From: Mariniphaga sediminis
GTDB taxonomy: Bacteria > Bacteroidota > Bacteroidia > Bacteroidales > Prolixibacteraceae
Length of the DNA: 55,442 bases
Direction: 5' to 3'
Assembly: GCF_003573545.1 (NCBI RefSeq)
Contig: NZ_QWET01000026.1
Location: forward strand, 1-55,442
Made by a program: the position numbers and the translations under genes. The notes beneath the pieces were generated by a model. The model was not told where the DNA came from. It ran no database searches and saw nothing but the letters and a program-made list of their open reading frames with translations. Shown here piece by piece: positions 16,519 to 26,899 of the stretch (positions are counted from its first letter, which is position 1; every line of letters starts with the position of its first letter).

Positions 16519-19140
16519 TTACTGCCCTGTCAGCAGAACCGGTCCCTGCAAACCCGCTTCCTTTACTTCCCAGGCCGCAGCATCAAATGGTTTATAATCG
16601 ATATTCACAAAATTAATGTCGTAGAATTTTTTCCAATCTACCCCTCTTTTGTCCAAATCACGAATGCGGTTGGCAGCCACATTTGTGACCTCTACCTCCA
16701 GCAGGTTTTTGCCTTGTTGCAGGTTGTCTACATCTATTTTAAAAGAAGGGCCCAACAGGGTACCATAATCATTCCCGTTTAACCGAACCCGGGCACAATT
16801 CTTTACGTTGCCAAGATCCAGGAGGCCTGAAGTTGCTGATTCATTCCACTCAAACTCCACGGAATAATTTGCCGTTCCGGCAAACCGGCTGGTTTCACTA
16901 TCTCCCAGCTCAGTCCATGAAACCAGTTCTTCCATAGAAATATCACCCGGAAAAACTGGCCCACCTTCCACAAAGGTAATTTTCCACATTCCCTTTATTT
17001 CCCGGCTCTCTTTGTTCCTGTCAAAGTAATTATAGGCTGGTACATTTACCTTCTTTGCAGTACAACGGACAAAAACGGCCCTTTCCGGCTCCAATTGAAG
17101 GTGTACCGAGTTGCCCTCATTTTCAGCCTGTGCCATTTCACCGGTTTCAGGGAAATATAACAGGTACGATTTTGCCCGGGCATTCAACTCCACCCATTCA
17201 TCCAACTCATTCATTCCGGCATTCAAAATCCAATACCATTCTTCACCGTCCTTTTCCACTTTCAAAAAATGAAACCCTTTTTCAACAAGCGACTTTTCTC
17301 CCGGAACATTTGCCTTTGCAAGTAACCCGGTAACATTACCTACCTGTTTTACAGACTCAATTCCTGCTTTTATTTCATTGAGTTGTTTTTCCCTTTCCTC
17401 AAAATGCAGCATTCCCGGAACACTTTCGGGTAGACTCTCATCGAAAAAAACCTTCCCGCCGCCGGCCATAAAATCGACCAGTTTTTTCATGGTTCCCGTC
17501 GGAATGTACTTTACCGGGGGTACAACCACTACTTTATATTCAGCTTTTCCTTCCGTAACAATTCTTCCATTGAGCATCTGGCAATTACCCAACTGCTTAT
17601 CCGAAATATAATCAAAGGTATAGCCAAAATCGCTCAAGCTTTTAACCGTTTTTGCAAAAGGGGTATCGCTGAACCAACCGGCATTATCCCCTTTGTCGAT
17701 ATTCAGATTATTGAAAAGCCGGCCCTCACTTGCCGTTACATCATAGTAGGGCCAGTAAACCAGCAAATCACTTTTCGGGTTTGTTTGCTGCAATATGGAC
17801 TGGGAGCGTTCGATGTATTTAAACAGCGCCGGCATTTCGCGCCACAGCGGATTACGATTATTCATCTGCGTGGAGGCGTAAAAAAGCCAGCCGGGCCATT
17901 CTGCATCATCCGGAGAGTAACAGGTTCCATGAAAAAAGATGTGGTTAACACCAGCCAGAAAAAACCGGTTGGTAGCGCGCATCATTTCACTGGTTGTTAC
18001 GGTCCAGTGATCATTAAGCCAGGTAAAACTTTCTGATGAAACCAGCTTTTGACCGGTTACGTGTGCTGATGATGAAGCAAATTTATTTACAAAAATGTTT
18101 GCTGTTCCCGGCTCCACTGTTCTGAAAATTTCGGTTTCAGGAATATCACAGGCCGCATACAAATCGAGAATATTGCCTGGCGAACCATGTGCCTGGTTCC
18201 GGTTTAAACTTCGGTGACTGTGCGTCCAATCCGTCATTGGCTGAATAAAAGACTCCAGCACCAAATCCGAAAGCGTTTGCCTGTAATCCGATTTCACGCG
18301 GGCAATCAAATCTGAATCTTCGCAATCACCGGCCAGTATGTGCAGATATTTTGCCAGATTATAGCCACGCCGTTTTTCGAATTCCTCCGTAAAGTGGGTG
18401 GTAAAATCGCCCGAGTATTCAAATGAGTCGTGAAAGAAACAACGAAGCAGGCCTTCATCTATTCCCAGTCTTTTCCAGAACTCATTCAGATACCAGCCGG
18501 TTATTTCTTCATTAAACGTATCGATTGCCCAGCCTTTTCCCCCGTCGGAAGCCCGTTTAACCTTATCGTGATTTTTTATCCTTTCGGCAACATAAATTCT
18601 TCCGGCCTCGGGCACGGCAAAAGACTCTTCAGGGGCCAAAACAGTGGCCTCCCCCCTTTCATTTACAAACGATAACGCAGCTGCATTTTCAATTCCTTCG
18701 GGCATTTCCCATGTTTCCCCGGCTTTCAAATCAAAGCGGTGCATCTTCAACGACCAAAGCCCTTTTTCTTCGGGCACAAAAGGCCCTCCACACCGCCAGC
18801 CACTACCAGGAGGCAAATCGACACCCATTCCCAGTTTGTGTGCTTCTTCAATGGTAAACTGCACCATGTCAGAAAATTCAGGCGTCAGGTATTCAATAAA
18901 CCGATCTTCCTCCCCTTTTACCCCATAAATAGAAGTGATTTCCACACCGCCAATGCCGGCTTTTGCCATCTCTTTTAACTCACGTCGAATATTTTCTCGG
19001 TCAACGGCATTGCCAGGCCACCACCAGCGGGTCCAGGGTTTTACCTCAGAAGTGGGTTCGGGCCAGGAAACAGATTCCGTCTGGCAACAGGTAAAAAAAA
19101 GAAAAAACACTGGGAGTAAAAGAAATGGTTTGATATTCAT
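16519..19140 (-). CDS. GH106 alpha-L-rhamnosidase lipoprotein
   Basis: An 873-residue exported lipoprotein (signal ending FLFFTCCQTES) of the GH106 family, which removes L-rhamnose from pectic rhamnogalacturonan and related glycans. The N-terminus has the typical WTRWWWPGNAVDRENIRREL and GIGGVEITSIYG. The catalytic region includes FFHDSFEYSGDF and SSESFTWLNDHW, with acidic residues at the expected places. The C-terminal 150 residues form a beta-sandwich of the galactose-binding type (LDLGNVKNCARVRLNGNDYG). It is somewhat shorter than characterised members (about 1000 residues or more). It is divergent from the 2-hydroxyacid dehydrogenase (56 bp apart) and near the rhamnose operon. Confidence 0.85.
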   Translation of the reverse strand: MNIKPFLLLPVFFLFFTCCQTESVSWPEPTSEVKPWTRWWWPGNAVDRENIRRELKEMAKAGIGGVEITSIYGVKGEEDRFIEYLTPEFSDMVQFTIEEAHKLGMGVDLPPGSGWRCGGPFVPEEKGLWSLKMHRFDLKAGETWEMPEGIENAAALSFVNERGEATVLAPEESFAVPEAGRIYVAERIKNHDKVKRASDGGKGWAIDTFNEEITGWYLNEFWKRLGIDEGLLRCFFHDSFEYSGDFTTHFTEEFEKRRGYNLAKYLHILAGDCEDSDLIARVKSDYRQTLSDLVLESFIQPMTDWTHSHRSLNRNQAHGSPGNILDLYAACDIPETEIFRTVEPGTANIFVNKFASSSAHVTGQKLVSSESFTWLNDHWTVTTSEMMRATNRFFLAGVNHIFFHGTCYSPDDAEWPGWLFYASTQMNNRNPLWREMPALFKYIERSQSILQQTNPKSDLLVYWPYYDVTASEGRLFNNLNIDKGDNAGWFSDTPFAKTVKSLSDFGYTFDYISDKQLGNCQMLNGRIVTEGKAEYKVVVVPPVKYIPTGTMKKLVDFMAGGGKVFFDESLPESVPGMLHFEEREKQLNEIKAGIESVKQVGNVTGLLAKANVPGEKSLVEKGFHFLKVEKDGEEWYWILNAGMNELDEWVELNARAKSYLLYFPETGEMAQAENEGNSVHLQLEPERAVFVRCTAKKVNVPAYNYFDRNKESREIKGMWKITFVEGGPVFPGDISMEELVSWTELGDSETSRFAGTANYSVEFEWNESATSGLLDLGNVKNCARVRLNGNDYGTLLGPSFKIDVDNLQQGKNLLEVEVTNVAANRIRDLDKRGVDWKKFYDINFVNIDYKPFDAAAWEVKEAGLQGPVLLTGQ

Positions 19141-19196
19141 CTTTCAGGATTCATTTAATTCTGTTATTTTGTCCTAAAAATAAGTAATAATTTAAA

Positions 19197-20153
19197 ATGA
19201 ACATTGTCATTCTCGATTCAGGTTATTCATCTTATCATTTTGAAAAATCTCTTTTTGAAAAAAATGGTTTTACCCTGAAGATACATCCTTCGTACAAAGG
19301 CGAAAAATCCGAAAAAATGTTGTTTGCCAGGGAAGCGGATGGCATTTTGGTACGCCACACCCCAATTGATGAAGACTTTCTTTCGGAAATGAAAAACCTG
19401 AAAGCCCTTGTACGTTACGGTGTGGGATACGACAATGTGGACGTTGATGCCTGCACCCGTCACGGAGTGAAGGTAGCCAACGTTCAGGGATATGCCAACC
19501 ATGCTGTTTCTGAACATGCTCTGGCCCTTCTATTGGCATGCAGCAGAGGAATGTGGGATACCCGTTCGCAAATTGCCAATCGGTTTGTAGCGCCTCCGGT
19601 AAAAGATATTTTCGAGCTGCACGATAAAACCCTTGGCATCATCGGACTGGGTCGGATTGGCAGTACCTTTGGCAAAAAAGCCGTTCCGCTTTTCCGGGAA
19701 ACCATTGCCAGTGACCCTTACAAGCCACCAAACTATTTTGACTCTTTCGGGATAAAAAAAGTATCACTGGACAAAGTGTTAAAAGAATCTGACATCATCA
19801 GCATTCACTGTAATTTGACATCTGAAACAACACATTTATTGAATAAAGACACCTTCAGTAAAATGAAAAAAAAGCCGGTAATCATAAACACAGCACGTGG
19901 TGAAGTTGTGGATGAAAAAGCATTATTGAAGGCGTTGGAGGCAGGGCAAATTCATAGCGCAGGGCTGGATGTTTACGAAAACGAGCCTGTTACCAAAGCA
20001 CAGGAAACACTGATTCATCATCCGCGCACCATCTGCACCGGGCATTATGCCTGGTATTCCGACTATGCTGCCGAAGAATTACAGAAAAGAGCAGCACGAA
20101 ACCTACTCCACCTGTTAAAAGGGGAAAATGTAGAAGATTGCCTGAATCCATAA
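19197..20153 (+). CDS. D-isomer-specific 2-hydroxyacid dehydrogenase
   Basis: A 318-residue NAD-dependent oxidoreductase of the D-2-hydroxyacid dehydrogenase/phosphoglycerate-dehydrogenase-like family. The Rossmann motif is LGIIGLGRIGSTFG (about residues 142-155). The catalytic Arg is in NTARGEVVD, Glu in GLDVYENEP and His in TGHYAWYS. The C-terminal His motif is closest to the CtBP-like subgroup. It lacks the ACT domain of SerA. It probably interconverts a 2-oxoacid and a D-2-hydroxyacid in the cytoplasm. It starts 56 bp from the divergent GH106 gene and 200 bp before a TonB receptor, so the substrate may derive from the same catabolism (inference). Confidence 0.85.
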   Translation: MNIVILDSGYSSYHFEKSLFEKNGFTLKIHPSYKGEKSEKMLFAREADGILVRHTPIDEDFLSEMKNLKALVRYGVGYDNVDVDACTRHGVKVANVQGYANHAVSEHALALLLACSRGMWDTRSQIANRFVAPPVKDIFELHDKTLGIIGLGRIGSTFGKKAVPLFRETIASDPYKPPNYFDSFGIKKVSLDKVLKESDIISIHCNLTSETTHLLNKDTFSKMKKKPVIINTARGEVVDEKALLKALEAGQIHSAGLDVYENEPVTKAQETLIHHPRTICTGHYAWYSDYAAEELQKRAARNLLHLLKGENVEDCLNP

Positions 20154-20354
20154 AACGAAGAAATCCATCCTTTTAAAGAATTCCCCATAAAGCTCGTGGC
20201 TCCGGCTTTGGTCATTCCGGCTTTTGAAGTTTTCGGGCAAAAGTCTGAAATGTTAAAAAAAAATTCGAACAAAACAGTTGCTTTATTCATTGTATTAACT
20301 TTAAGATTTCAAATTTCGTAAAAAACAAAAAATAACTATCTTTTAAACAGGGCC

Positions 20355-22466
20355 ATGCTGAAAATGAGATTACAAAGTTCACTCCTTCTGTTTCTGTGCT
20401 TTTCAGGAATTTGTTTTCCTTTTTCCGGGAAAACCCAGGAAATATTGACTCCGAAGCCGAACGCCAATACGGTACGGGACACGACCTCCCTTTCGGGAAG
20501 AATTGACGAGATTACGGTTACGGCATTCCACTCCCCTTACAATCTTTTCAACACACCGGGTCCGGTCAATCTAATTAGCTCGGCTGGGCTTGAAGCAGGC
20601 AGTGCGTTCACGCCGGTTGAAGCCTTAAACCAGGTTCCCGGAATTTTTATGCACCACGGAACGCTGAATACCAACCGCCTGACCATCCGCGGCATTGGTT
20701 CCCGCACCCCCTACGCTACCAACAAAATAAAAGCCTACTTTGGAGAGATACCCCTCACCAGTGGCGATGGTGAGACGACCCTCGAAGATCTTGAAAACCC
20801 TGCCATTCAGCGGGTAGAAATCATTAAAGGCCCTTCATCGAGCCTATATGGCGCAGGACTGGGCGGCACCATTCTTTTTCACCCCAAAAGAGTCCAACGG
20901 GATTTTGTGCAACACCAACTAACCGCTGCTTCGTTCGACGCCTGGAAAAACACTTTATCGGCAGGCATTAACCACAAAAACCTGAATATGTTTGTACTGG
21001 GATCGGTACTGAACAGCCAGGGTTTCAGGGAAAACAATGCTACCAACAGGGCCAACATCCTTCTTCGCTCGGAATATACAATTTCTGATATAGCCAATCT
21101 CTCGGCATTGATTCAGGTGACTAAAATGAAAGGGTTTATTCCCAGTTCCCTCGATTTTCCCACCTTTCAGGACACCCCTCAAAAAGCGGCAGCCAACTGG
21201 AAAGGTATTGAAGGTTACGAGGCATATACAAAAGGACAGATGGGCCTTTCGCTGGATGTATTTCCCGGTGAACTTAACAAAATTTCAATTGCCGCCTTTG
21301 GAAGTTTCCGCAATGCGGATGAACTGAGACCGTTTAACCTGCTTGAAGAACATTCAGACTATATGGGCTGGAGGGGCTACTATCAGAAAACAATGGGCGG
21401 TAAAAGAACAAAAATCACGCTAACCTCCGGCATCGAATTCTTCAGAGAAAAGTACAACTGGTCTACCTGGTCAAACAAAATCCCGGACAATGCCCTTTCA
21501 GACAACCGGGAAAGGCGCTCGTACGAAAATCTATTTATCCAAATGGAATCGGATTTTAACAAACAGCTTTTCCTTTCAGCCGGAATCAACGGAAACCTGA
21601 CGCGTTTTTATTACACTGACAACTTTCCTGAAGACGGCGACCAATCAGGAAACCGCTTTTACCAGCCAGTGCTTTCTCCCCGCATCGGCTTCAGCTACAA
21701 GGCCTCCAATGCCCTTTCGCTTTTCGGAAATGCGAGCCACGGCTTTTCTACTCCTTCATTTGAAGAAACACTTTTACCTGAAGGACAGATCAATACGAAC
21801 ATAAAACCTGAAAGCGGCTGGAGTGTGGAAGCAGGAATAAGGGCCGACTGGAACGAACGCATCCGCGCCACAATCAGTTACTACCGCATTTACATTAAAA
21901 ACCTGCTGGTGGCACGCCGTACAGGGGAAGACGCCTATGTGGGTGTGAATGCCGGCAAGTCGCTTCACCCGGGACTCGAATCGGAAATTCGCTGGTCTGT
22001 TTTGCCCGCTGGTGTTTTCCCTTCACTGATTTTTAGTGGAAATGCGACCCTTGCCAACTACCGTTTTCTGGATTTTACAGATGACGGCAACGACTATTCC
22101 GGCAATCTGCTGCCCGGAACTACCCGCACAACCTGGCTGCTGACAGGTGATTTTTCTCCGGTAAAAAACTTTGGCATCAGAGCCTGGCACCGCTTTACAG
22201 GGAAAATGCCCGTGAACGATGCCAACGCAGATTTCACAGATCCTTACGGGCTCACCAACCTGGAACTGAAATACGCCGGTACAACCGACGCCTTTAGCAT
22301 TAAAATAAAAGCAGGCGTGCAAAACATTTTCGATGTTCAGCACGCCGCCATGCTGGCAGTTAATGCACCGGCATTTGGCACTGCCCTGCCACGATATTAT
22401 TACCCGGGAAATCCACGAAATTATTTTGTTTCCATCCTGATCGGATGGCGTGGTTTGTCCCACTAA
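20355..22466 (+). CDS. TonB-dependent outer-membrane receptor
   Basis: A 703-residue outer-membrane active transporter with a signal peptide (residues 1-28). There is a TonB-box-like segment IDEITVTAF near residue 52, a plug domain (about 70-180, with VEIIKGPSSSLYGAGLGG) and a 22-strand-type barrel to the C-terminus. It lacks the carboxypeptidase-like N-terminal domain of SusC proteins and has no SusD neighbour. It therefore resembles siderophore/vitamin-type receptors more than polysaccharide SusC. It is rightward and converges with rhaA (58 bp apart). The substrate is unknown. Confidence 0.88.
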   Translation: MLKMRLQSSLLLFLCFSGICFPFSGKTQEILTPKPNANTVRDTTSLSGRIDEITVTAFHSPYNLFNTPGPVNLISSAGLEAGSAFTPVEALNQVPGIFMHHGTLNTNRLTIRGIGSRTPYATNKIKAYFGEIPLTSGDGETTLEDLENPAIQRVEIIKGPSSSLYGAGLGGTILFHPKRVQRDFVQHQLTAASFDAWKNTLSAGINHKNLNMFVLGSVLNSQGFRENNATNRANILLRSEYTISDIANLSALIQVTKMKGFIPSSLDFPTFQDTPQKAAANWKGIEGYEAYTKGQMGLSLDVFPGELNKISIAAFGSFRNADELRPFNLLEEHSDYMGWRGYYQKTMGGKRTKITLTSGIEFFREKYNWSTWSNKIPDNALSDNRERRSYENLFIQMESDFNKQLFLSAGINGNLTRFYYTDNFPEDGDQSGNRFYQPVLSPRIGFSYKASNALSLFGNASHGFSTPSFEETLLPEGQINTNIKPESGWSVEAGIRADWNERIRATISYYRIYIKNLLVARRTGEDAYVGVNAGKSLHPGLESEIRWSVLPAGVFPSLIFSGNATLANYRFLDFTDDGNDYSGNLLPGTTRTTWLLTGDFSPVKNFGIRAWHRFTGKMPVNDANADFTDPYGLTNLELKYAGTTDAFSIKIKAGVQNIFDVQHAAMLAVNAPAFGTALPRYYYPGNPRNYFVSILIGWRGLSH

Positions 22467-22524
22467 AAATCATGCCTGAGCAGCCCTGCAGTTCATTTCC
22501 GCCAACCATACGTATCCGGAAAAA

Positions 22525-23790
22525 CTATCGCTTGCTCAGTACCTCCTTTTCATACTGCACCACTTCGGCAATATAGTCTTCGCCGGCAGGCACATCATTT
22601 TGCAGGCAATAATAATCCCACACAGCACCAAAAGGTTTAGTCTTCAATTCTTCAAGCAGGGCCAACCGCTCAAAATACCGTTCCTCTTCTTCCAGTTGAA
22701 CCAATTGGGCAGAGGGCTCCAGCAATGCCACTAAAAAAGCTTTTTGTGCCGCGCGTGTTCCAATCACATAAGCCCCTATCCTGTTAATGGAAGCATCAAA
22801 AAAGTCGAGGCCGGTGTTTACCCGGTTAAAAAAGTTATTGCGCACAATCTCCGAAGCAATAAGCTGTACCTCTTCGTTGAGTGTTACCACATGGTCAGAG
22901 TCCCAGCGAACCGGACGTGTAACATGCAGTAACACCTCATCCACAAATTGTAGGCACGACGACACTTTATCGCCAACCTGCTCGGTAGGGTGAAAGTGGC
23001 CGTTATCGAGGCAAATTAGTTTGTTATTGGCAACGGCATAACCCAGGTAAAAATCGTGCGAACCCACGGTCATCGACTCTGCCCCGATTCCAAACAGCTT
23101 ACTTTCCACTGCGTCTTTCAAATATTCTTTTGAGAACTCCTTTTCAAAACCTTCATCCAGGGACTTTTTTAGAAGGGAGCGGTAGCCGTTCCGGTCAACC
23201 GGAACATCTTTCGAACCATCCGGAATCCAGGTGTTATGCACACAAGGGGTTCCGAGTTGTTTTCCCATTTCGGCTCCGATTTCGCGGCACCTTTTCATGT
23301 GTTCTACCCAAAATTGCCGGATTCCTTCATCTTTGGAAGAAAGCGTGAAGCCGCTGTCGGCTTTGGGATGAGAGAAAAAAGTTCCATTAAAATCGAGGCC
23401 TATTCCCTGCGCCCGTGCCCAGTCAATCCATCCCTGAAAATGCTCCACGCCAATCTCGTCGCGATCCACCAGTTTTCCGCCAAACTCACCGTAAATGGCG
23501 TGCAGGTTCAACCGTTGTTTGCCCGGCAAAAGCTGCATCACTTTTTCCAGGTCAGTCCGCATTTGCTCAATAGTGGTTGCTTTGCCGGGATAGTTTCCTG
23601 TCGTCTGGATCCCTCCTCCCGACAAGGCAGCGTCCGGCTTTTCAAAGCCCCCCACATCATCGGTTTGCCAGCAGTGTAAACTAATCACCACTTCTTTCAT
23701 TTTTTCAACGGCCTTTTCAGTATCTACTCCCAACGCAGCATACTGTTCTTTGGCCAGTTGATAAGCTTTTTCAATGTTATGTGTATTCAT
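22525..23790 (-). CDS. rhaA: L-rhamnose isomerase
   Basis: A 421-residue TIM-barrel isomerase that converts L-rhamnose to L-rhamnulose in the cytoplasm. It matches RhaA throughout: SLHCWQTDDVGGFE, GGGIQTTGNYPGKA, LNLHAIYGEFGGK, LDFNGTFFSHPKADSG, and the metal/substrate-binding segment GAESMT...CLDNGHFHPTE...RPVRWDSDHVV (about residues 236-300). Length matches the family. It is the last gene of the leftward operon rhaT-rhaM-GH78-rhaA and starts 18 bp after the GH78 stop on the operon's map. The rhamnulokinase and aldolase that should follow are not nearby. Confidence 0.96.
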   Translation of the reverse strand: MNTHNIEKAYQLAKEQYAALGVDTEKAVEKMKEVVISLHCWQTDDVGGFEKPDAALSGGGIQTTGNYPGKATTIEQMRTDLEKVMQLLPGKQRLNLHAIYGEFGGKLVDRDEIGVEHFQGWIDWARAQGIGLDFNGTFFSHPKADSGFTLSSKDEGIRQFWVEHMKRCREIGAEMGKQLGTPCVHNTWIPDGSKDVPVDRNGYRSLLKKSLDEGFEKEFSKEYLKDAVESKLFGIGAESMTVGSHDFYLGYAVANNKLICLDNGHFHPTEQVGDKVSSCLQFVDEVLLHVTRPVRWDSDHVVTLNEEVQLIASEIVRNNFFNRVNTGLDFFDASINRIGAYVIGTRAAQKAFLVALLEPSAQLVQLEEEERYFERLALLEELKTKPFGAVWDYYCLQNDVPAGEDYIAEVVQYEKEVLSKR

Positions 23791-23808
23791 TCTTTTACCA
23801 TTTTTATT

Positions 23809-26544
23809 TTACAAAGTGTAGCTGAACCGGTAATTCCCGGATCCCAATTGAAGGGTAACGCCATTCTTGTTCTGACTGGCTTTTCCGGATGCAGCATTTT
23901 TTAAAGGCGCATCATTCATTGATACATTATCAAGAGAAGCAGCAGGAAGCGTAACCGTTGCCGTGGTGTTTGCAGGGATACTTACATCGTACACCATTTT
24001 ATTTCCTTCTGTTTTCCAGGCTGATTTTATTTCTCCGTATAGCGATTTATATACTGCTTTCGCCTGTGTAAGGCCTCCTCCCGGATGCGGGAAAAGCATA
24101 AAGTGTTTATACCCGGGAGCTTTGGGGTCAATCTGAATCCCGGCCACGTAGTTATACAACCACTCGCCAATCGCGCCGTAAGCATAATGGTTAAAACTGT
24201 TCATCCCTTTGCTCTGGAATGTTCCATCCGGTTTTTGCCCATCCCAGCGTTCCCAGATGGTAGTTGCCCCCTGTGTAACGGGATAAAGCCAGGAAGGATA
24301 CTCTTTCCGGAATAAAAGCATAAAGGCAAGATCCTCATATCCATGGTCCGACAATGCTTTGCAAAGCAACGGAGTTCCTACAAAGCCTGTGGTAAGGTGT
24401 TTAAATTTTTGCACATCCTCAGCCAGGAAACGGGCCGCATTGGGCACCAACTTTTCAGGAAGTAAATCAAATGCCAGCGCCAGTGAATAAGCAGTTTGCG
24501 TATGTGAAACCAACCGACCTGACGGCGTAACAAATTCATTTACAAAAGCACGTTTGATGTTCTCAGAAAGTTTTGCATATTTTGCTGCATCTTCATTTTT
24601 CCCCAGTATTTGGGCAATTTTTGCCAGCAAAGCACTTGAGTAAGAATAATATGCTGTAGCGATGAGATCTTTTTCCGTCGTAGCTCCGGGATAGTCCGAG
24701 CGTGTGGTTGCAAAAGCCAGCCAATCGCCAAAATGGTTATCTCCGGTCCACAGATAATCATCTCCTGCCCTGCTTTTCATAAAGTCAACCCATTTTTTCA
24801 TACTCGGGTACTGCACTTCCAAAATTCGCTGGTCGCCATAGGCAAGGTAGGTATTCCACGGAACAATAAGCGCCGCATCAGCCCATGCGGTTGAACCTCC
24901 GCTTCCGTTCAACACATCCGGGATTACATGCGGAACATTCCCGTCAGGAAGTTGGTCGGCAGACAAATCCAGCATCCACTTTGTATAAAACGCCGCCACA
25001 TCGAAATTGAAAGCTGCGGTAGGGCTGAATACCTGGGCATCGCCTGTCCATCCAAGCCGTTCATCCCGCTGCGGGCAGTCCGTTGGCACATCGAGGAAAT
25101 TGCCTTTTTGTCCCCACTGAATATTATGCTGCAACTGGTTTATCAACGAGTCAGAACAGACAAAAGTCCCGGTTGGTTCCATTGCTGAATGAATCACCAC
25201 CCCGGTAATATTATCCAACCCGGGTGTTCCGGGAAATCCTTCGATTTTCACAAACCTGAACCCGTGAAATGTAAACCGGGGTTCATAAATTTCTTCTCCA
25301 CCTCCCTTTAATATGTATGTATCGGTAACCTTGGCTGCGCGGAGGTTCTCGGTATAAAAGTTGCCGTCCTTGTCAAGCACTTCGGCAAACTTAAGTGTTA
25401 CGGCGTCGCCCTTTTTCCCGTTTACCTTCAGCCTTACCCAGCCCACCATGTTCTGGCCCATATCCAAAACCATTTCGCCAGAAGGAGTTTTGATGAGTTC
25501 AATGGGATGAATTTCTTCTATCGCTTTAACGGCAACTCCTTGTGGTGCAACCAGAATATCTTTGGGATGCTCCATCTTTGCTACGCTCCCCCAACGGCTG
25601 TCATCAAATCCGGCAGTAGCCCATCCCGGTATTTCCTTCCGTGCATCGTAGGTTTCTCCGTTATAAATATCAGAAAAAACAATAGGCCCGGTTGTCGCTT
25701 TCCAACTGTCATCTGTATTTATTGTTTCGCTTGTACCGTCGGTGTAAACAATATGAAGCTGCGCAATCAACGCCAGCTTATCGCCATAATAACTGTGTTG
25801 GTTGCGGAATCCAATATTTCCACGAAACCAACCGTCTCCGAGAATGGCGCCCACTGAATTCCGGGACCGGAGCATTGAGGTAACATCGTAGGTCTGATAC
25901 TGAATACGGTTTTTATAGCTGGTCCAGCCGGGAGTAAACAACTCATCGCCCACCTTTTCCCCGTTCAGATAAAACTCATATAATCCTAATGCAGAAACAT
26001 AAGCCCTTGCAGACTTTATTTTTTTGGAAGCGGAAAACTCTTTACGCAAATAATGGCATGGCTTTGAACCTTCCATTTCCTTTTCATTTTCCATTGTAAT
26101 CCACGAAGCTGTCCACGATCCGGGATTTGTAAGTCCCATTTCCCAGTATGCAGGCTCGCTCCACTTTGTTGCTTTGTTTTGATTGTCCCACACCCGAACC
26201 TGCCAGTAAACACGCTGCATCGGCTCCGGCACCGGCCCTTCATATTCCACATTTACAGACTGGTCGCTCATCACTTTTCCTGAACTCCAAATCAGCTTAC
26301 TTTTTTTATTCAGGTTTGAAGGAGAATCAGCTACCCTGATTTCGTAGGCAGCCTGCAATACATTTTCTTCTTCAGAAAAAATCTTCCAGCTTAACCGTGG
26401 ATTTTTAACATCAATACCAACCGGATTGGTATGGTATTCACAAATCAGTCCTTCTACCCCGGTGTTTCCGGCAGCAAAAACATTTAAACTACTGCACAAA
26501 AACACAACAGCAAAAAAATTCATCCAACGAACTATTGATTTCAT
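23809..26544 (-). CDS. GH78 alpha-L-rhamnosidase
   Basis: A 911-residue exported enzyme with a Sec signal (ending NVFAAG) that hydrolyses terminal alpha-L-rhamnose. The N-terminal beta-sandwich domains (Bac_rhamnosid_N type) contain LICEYHTNPVGIDVKNPRLSW. The (alpha/alpha)6 catalytic domain has DCPQRDERLGWTGD near residue 488, in which Asp, Glu and Asp align with D630/E636/D643 of the Streptomyces avermitilis enzyme. The second catalytic Glu is in TTIWERWDG. A C-terminal beta domain ends the protein. It lies within the rhamnose operon, 28 bp after rhaM, supplying rhamnose to RhaT. Confidence 0.95.
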   Translation of the reverse strand: MKSIVRWMNFFAVVFLCSSLNVFAAGNTGVEGLICEYHTNPVGIDVKNPRLSWKIFSEEENVLQAAYEIRVADSPSNLNKKSKLIWSSGKVMSDQSVNVEYEGPVPEPMQRVYWQVRVWDNQNKATKWSEPAYWEMGLTNPGSWTASWITMENEKEMEGSKPCHYLRKEFSASKKIKSARAYVSALGLYEFYLNGEKVGDELFTPGWTSYKNRIQYQTYDVTSMLRSRNSVGAILGDGWFRGNIGFRNQHSYYGDKLALIAQLHIVYTDGTSETINTDDSWKATTGPIVFSDIYNGETYDARKEIPGWATAGFDDSRWGSVAKMEHPKDILVAPQGVAVKAIEEIHPIELIKTPSGEMVLDMGQNMVGWVRLKVNGKKGDAVTLKFAEVLDKDGNFYTENLRAAKVTDTYILKGGGEEIYEPRFTFHGFRFVKIEGFPGTPGLDNITGVVIHSAMEPTGTFVCSDSLINQLQHNIQWGQKGNFLDVPTDCPQRDERLGWTGDAQVFSPTAAFNFDVAAFYTKWMLDLSADQLPDGNVPHVIPDVLNGSGGSTAWADAALIVPWNTYLAYGDQRILEVQYPSMKKWVDFMKSRAGDDYLWTGDNHFGDWLAFATTRSDYPGATTEKDLIATAYYSYSSALLAKIAQILGKNEDAAKYAKLSENIKRAFVNEFVTPSGRLVSHTQTAYSLALAFDLLPEKLVPNAARFLAEDVQKFKHLTTGFVGTPLLCKALSDHGYEDLAFMLLFRKEYPSWLYPVTQGATTIWERWDGQKPDGTFQSKGMNSFNHYAYGAIGEWLYNYVAGIQIDPKAPGYKHFMLFPHPGGGLTQAKAVYKSLYGEIKSAWKTEGNKMVYDVSIPANTTATVTLPAASLDNVSMNDAPLKNAASGKASQNKNGVTLQLGSGNYRFSYTL

Positions 26545-26572
26545 AATTAAATTGTTTTAGTTACTATCCTTT

Positions 26573-26887
26573 TTATTCCATATAAAATACCTCTTCCAAC
26601 GGAATGGTTACCGGCGAATTGTCGGGGTTTGTTTCCATGATATCCGCCATAAACTTCCACCATTTTTTCACCACTTCGGTTTGTCCCAAATCCTGGGAAC
26701 TCCCCTCGCCACTTACCTTCTGAAAAGCAAACAGCGTATGGGTTGCTTCATCAAAAAAGATGGAGTACTCGCTGATACCGGCCTCTTTCAGCAAGGTTTT
26801 CAATGCGGGCCAGATTTCATTGTGCCTCCTTTTGTATTCTTCCTTTTGCCCCTCGTTCAGGTGCATTTTAAATGCCATTCGTTTCAT
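26573..26887 (-). CDS. rhaM: L-rhamnose mutarotase
   Basis: A 104-residue cytoplasmic enzyme that interconverts alpha and beta anomers of L-rhamnose. It aligns with E. coli RhaM (104 residues): RRHNEIWPAL carries the His equivalent to catalytic His22, with YSIFFD, KKWWKFMADIM and TNPDNSPVTIPLEEVFY. It is the second gene of the leftward rhamnose operon, 12 bp after rhaT. Confidence 0.95.
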   Translation of the reverse strand: MKRMAFKMHLNEGQKEEYKRRHNEIWPALKTLLKEAGISEYSIFFDEATHTLFAFQKVSGEGSSQDLGQTEVVKKWWKFMADIMETNPDNSPVTIPLEEVFYME

Positions 26888-26899
26888 TGTACCAACAAT

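Noticed and set aside
22023-22463. 146-residue frame antisense to the TonB receptor
   Set aside because: It overlaps the conserved barrel end and has no recognisable features.
23236-23679. 147-residue frame opposite rhaA
   Set aside because: It is antisense to the highly conserved N-terminal half of L-rhamnose isomerase.
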